NCBI GenBank assembly: GCA_050329575.1 | Contig: JBHJOP010000025.1 | Coordinates: forward strand, 1-40,013 | From: JAUXFS01 sp050329575 | Lineage (GTDB): Bacteria; Pseudomonadota; Alphaproteobacteria; Rhodospirillales; Defluviicoccaceae | Direction: 5' to 3' | Length of the DNA: 40,013 nt | Shown here: positions 38,549-40,013 of the stretch, piece after piece | Layout: every line of letters begins with the position of its first letter | Numbering within the stretch: the stretch's first letter is position 1 | Notes under the pieces: generated by a model | Database searches by the model: none | What the model saw: only the letters and a program-made list of their open reading frames with translations | Told to the model about the DNA's origin: nothing | Translations under genes and position numbers: made by a program

Positions 38549-39817
38549 TCAGCCCGATCGTCGTCTCGCCGGCCGCGGCATCAGGGCGGCGAGGCCGACC
38601 GCGAGGAACGCCAGCGCTGCGGCGATCGCGAAGCTGATCGCGAACCCGTTCGCCATTTCCGCGGCCCAGCCGGCGACCGCCGGACCGATGATCTGGCCGA
38701 AACCGAAGAACAGGGTGATGGTGCCGAAGGCGGTCGCCGCCCGTTCGGCGCCGAAGTAGTCGCCGACGACGGCGGCCATGATCGAGGGGATGCTCCAGGC
38801 GACGAGGCCGAACAGGCCGACCGACAGGTAGAGGACCGCGGGACCGACGGGCACGGCGGCGAGCAGGTAGGCGAGTCCCTGGGTCGAAAACACGATCATC
38901 AGACCGGCGCGCCGCCCCAGCCGATCCGACAGGGTCCCGAAGATGGGGCCCGAGAACAGGCTGAGGAACCCGAGGATGGCCCACATCTCTCCCGAGGCCG
39001 CCCCGCTGAAGCCGCGCTCCTGGACCAGGCTGGTCACGAAGAACGTCAGATAGATGACGTAGCTGGCGCCGAACAGGCTGTAGAGGGCGCCGAGGTGGAG
39101 CAGGACGAGACGGGTCGCCGGCCGTGCCGGCGCCGTCGCCGTCGCTCCGGAGGCCGCGGCGGCCCCCGTGGCCCCGGCGTCATCCATCGGCTGCGGGCGT
39201 CCGGCCGGCGCCAGGCCCAGGTCCTCCGGTCGGTTGCGCAGCAGCACGCCGCAGATCAGGGTCACGACCACCGCGATCGCGCCGAGAGCGAACCAGCCGG
39301 TCCGCCACGCGTCGGCGCCGAGGCCGATCGCCGGCATCATCGCGCCCATGACGATGATGCCGAGGCCGCTTCCGCTGGAGACGAAGCCCGCCGCCTTGCC
39401 GCGGTCGGTGCGGGTGAACCAGTAGGACACCAGCGCCATGGCGGGGACGTTGGCGGTCCCGCTGCCGATCCCGGTCAGCACGTACAGGACCAGAACCTCG
39501 GCGAAACCGTCGGCGCGGCTGATGACGATCATCGTCGAGGCGGCGATGGCGAGGCCGCCGGCGATCGTCCAGCGCGACCCGAACCGCCGCACCAGCAGCC
39601 CCGCGGTCACCACCGCGACGAGATAGCCGACGAAATTCGCGGTGCTGATCAGCCCCATCTGCGAATAGGTGAGGTCGAGCCCGACTCCCATCGACGGCAG
39701 CAGCATGCCGAGGCCGAAGCGCGCCAGTCCGAGGCCCGCGAACACGGCGAGAAAGCCGCCGAGGACGATCACCCAGCCATAGTGAACGGCACCGTGACGC
39801 GGCAGGGGAACCTCCAT
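38549..39817 (-). CDS. Major facilitator superfamily transporter
   Basis: 422 residues, about 12 hydrophobic segments with a cytoplasmic loop of low complexity (Ala/Thr/Pro-rich, about 205-230) between halves. MFS loop motif LSDRLGRRAGL in the second half and VRRFGSRW in the first. The N-terminal HYGWVIVLGGFLAVFAGLGLARFG resembles monocarboxylate/oxalate-formate type or YbfB-like transporters. ATG at 39817 chosen; the upstream extension to 39952 is low-complexity. Substrate unknown; no link to the PHA operon beyond position. Confidence 0.88.
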   Translation of the reverse strand: MEVPLPRHGAVHYGWVIVLGGFLAVFAGLGLARFGLGMLLPSMGVGLDLTYSQMGLISTANFVGYLVAVVTAGLLVRRFGSRWTIAGGLAIAASTMIVISRADGFAEVLVLYVLTGIGSGTANVPAMALVSYWFTRTDRGKAAGFVSSGSGLGIIVMGAMMPAIGLGADAWRTGWFALGAIAVVVTLICGVLLRNRPEDLGLAPAGRPQPMDDAGATGAAAASGATATAPARPATRLVLLHLGALYSLFGASYVIYLTFFVTSLVQERGFSGAASGEMWAILGFLSLFSGPIFGTLSDRLGRRAGLMIVFSTQGLAYLLAAVPVGPAVLYLSVGLFGLVAWSIPSIMAAVVGDYFGAERAATAFGTITLFFGFGQIIGPAVAGWAAEMANGFAISFAIAAALAFLAVGLAALMPRPARRRSG

Positions 39818-40013
39818 TCCGGGCTCGGGTCGACGCCGGCATCGCCCGCCACCGCCCGTTAGCGTCCGCCGTGCCGGCGCGGGCGGGGCCGATCGTGCGG
39901 CCGTCTCCGCGGCGGCAGGATCGCAGGCGCCGCCGGCCCTGTCCATGGCCAACGTCGGCCTCCCCGCCGGCCCGCCCCGGCACCGCCGCCGGCCTCACGA
40001 CCGACCCGACGAC

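Noticed and set aside
37047..38984. 645-codon minus-strand open frame over the DHODH-like and phasin genes
   Set aside because: Repetitive Arg-rich translation, antisense to well-supported genes.

Overview
The window is GC-rich DNA with short intergenic gaps and many ATGA/GTGA-coupled genes. Gene content (a full aerobic phenylacetyl-CoA pathway, polyhydroxyalkanoate (PHA) storage genes, an EAL/PilZ signalling module, a two-gene phosphonate oxygenase pair) points to a metabolically versatile alphaproteobacterium, perhaps of the Rhodospirillales. That placement is inference from gene style, not a marker gene. No rRNA, tRNA, insertion sequence, CRISPR array or phage gene was seen.

Layout. 88-3221: a signalling module with a degenerate ParA-like/PilZ protein, a ParB-like protein with an N-terminal HPt-like segment, and a divergent EAL phosphodiesterase. 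3235-5392: a phosphonate oxygenase pair resembling TmpA/TmpB plus a small dimeric-barrel protein. 5559-6515: a small acidic helical protein and a MarR-type regulator. 6740-19033: one long minus-strand paa operon, paaG-H-I-J-K-A-B-C-D-E, then a PaaA/PaaC-like gene, paaY and paaN. 19357-22312: plus-strand IclR-type regulator, periplasmic binding protein and paaF. 22358-26538: minus-strand branched-chain-type ABC transporter livH-M-G and a LivF whose N-terminus carries a hemerythrin-like domain. 26950-30554: minus-strand beta-oxidation pair (multifunctional FadB-like protein and thiolase). 31132-38384: plus-strand acyl-CoA ligase, MaoC hydratase, PhaC, PhaZ, a micro-ORF, an alpha/beta hydrolase, a DHODH-like flavoprotein and a phasin. 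38549-39817: an MFS transporter. The end segments 1-87 and 39818-40013 hold nothing I can support.

How it fits together. The ABC transporter and binding protein would import an acid. PaaK makes phenylacetyl-CoA; PaaABCDE epoxidises it with O2; PaaG, PaaN, PaaJ, PaaF and PaaH carry the product to acetyl-CoA and succinyl-CoA. The second half (ligase, FadB-like, thiolase, PhaC, PhaZ, phasin) would shorten or store acyl chains. The two halves share control DNA: a 51-bp segment with one mismatch, carrying a sigma70-like promoter and an upstream 20-bp operator, lies before both paaG and the fadB-like gene. A second shared motif, GTCAAGCT-N4-TGACAAA, lies before marR and before the acyl-CoA ligase. 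This supports one regulon for phenylalkanoate breakdown and PHA turnover, like the phenylacetyl-CoA catabolon of Pseudomonas.

The most unusual items are the hemerythrin-LivF fusion, the HPt-ParB protein beside a ParA-like/PilZ protein, the duplicated promoter linking paa to beta-oxidation, and the extra PaaA/PaaC-like gene.
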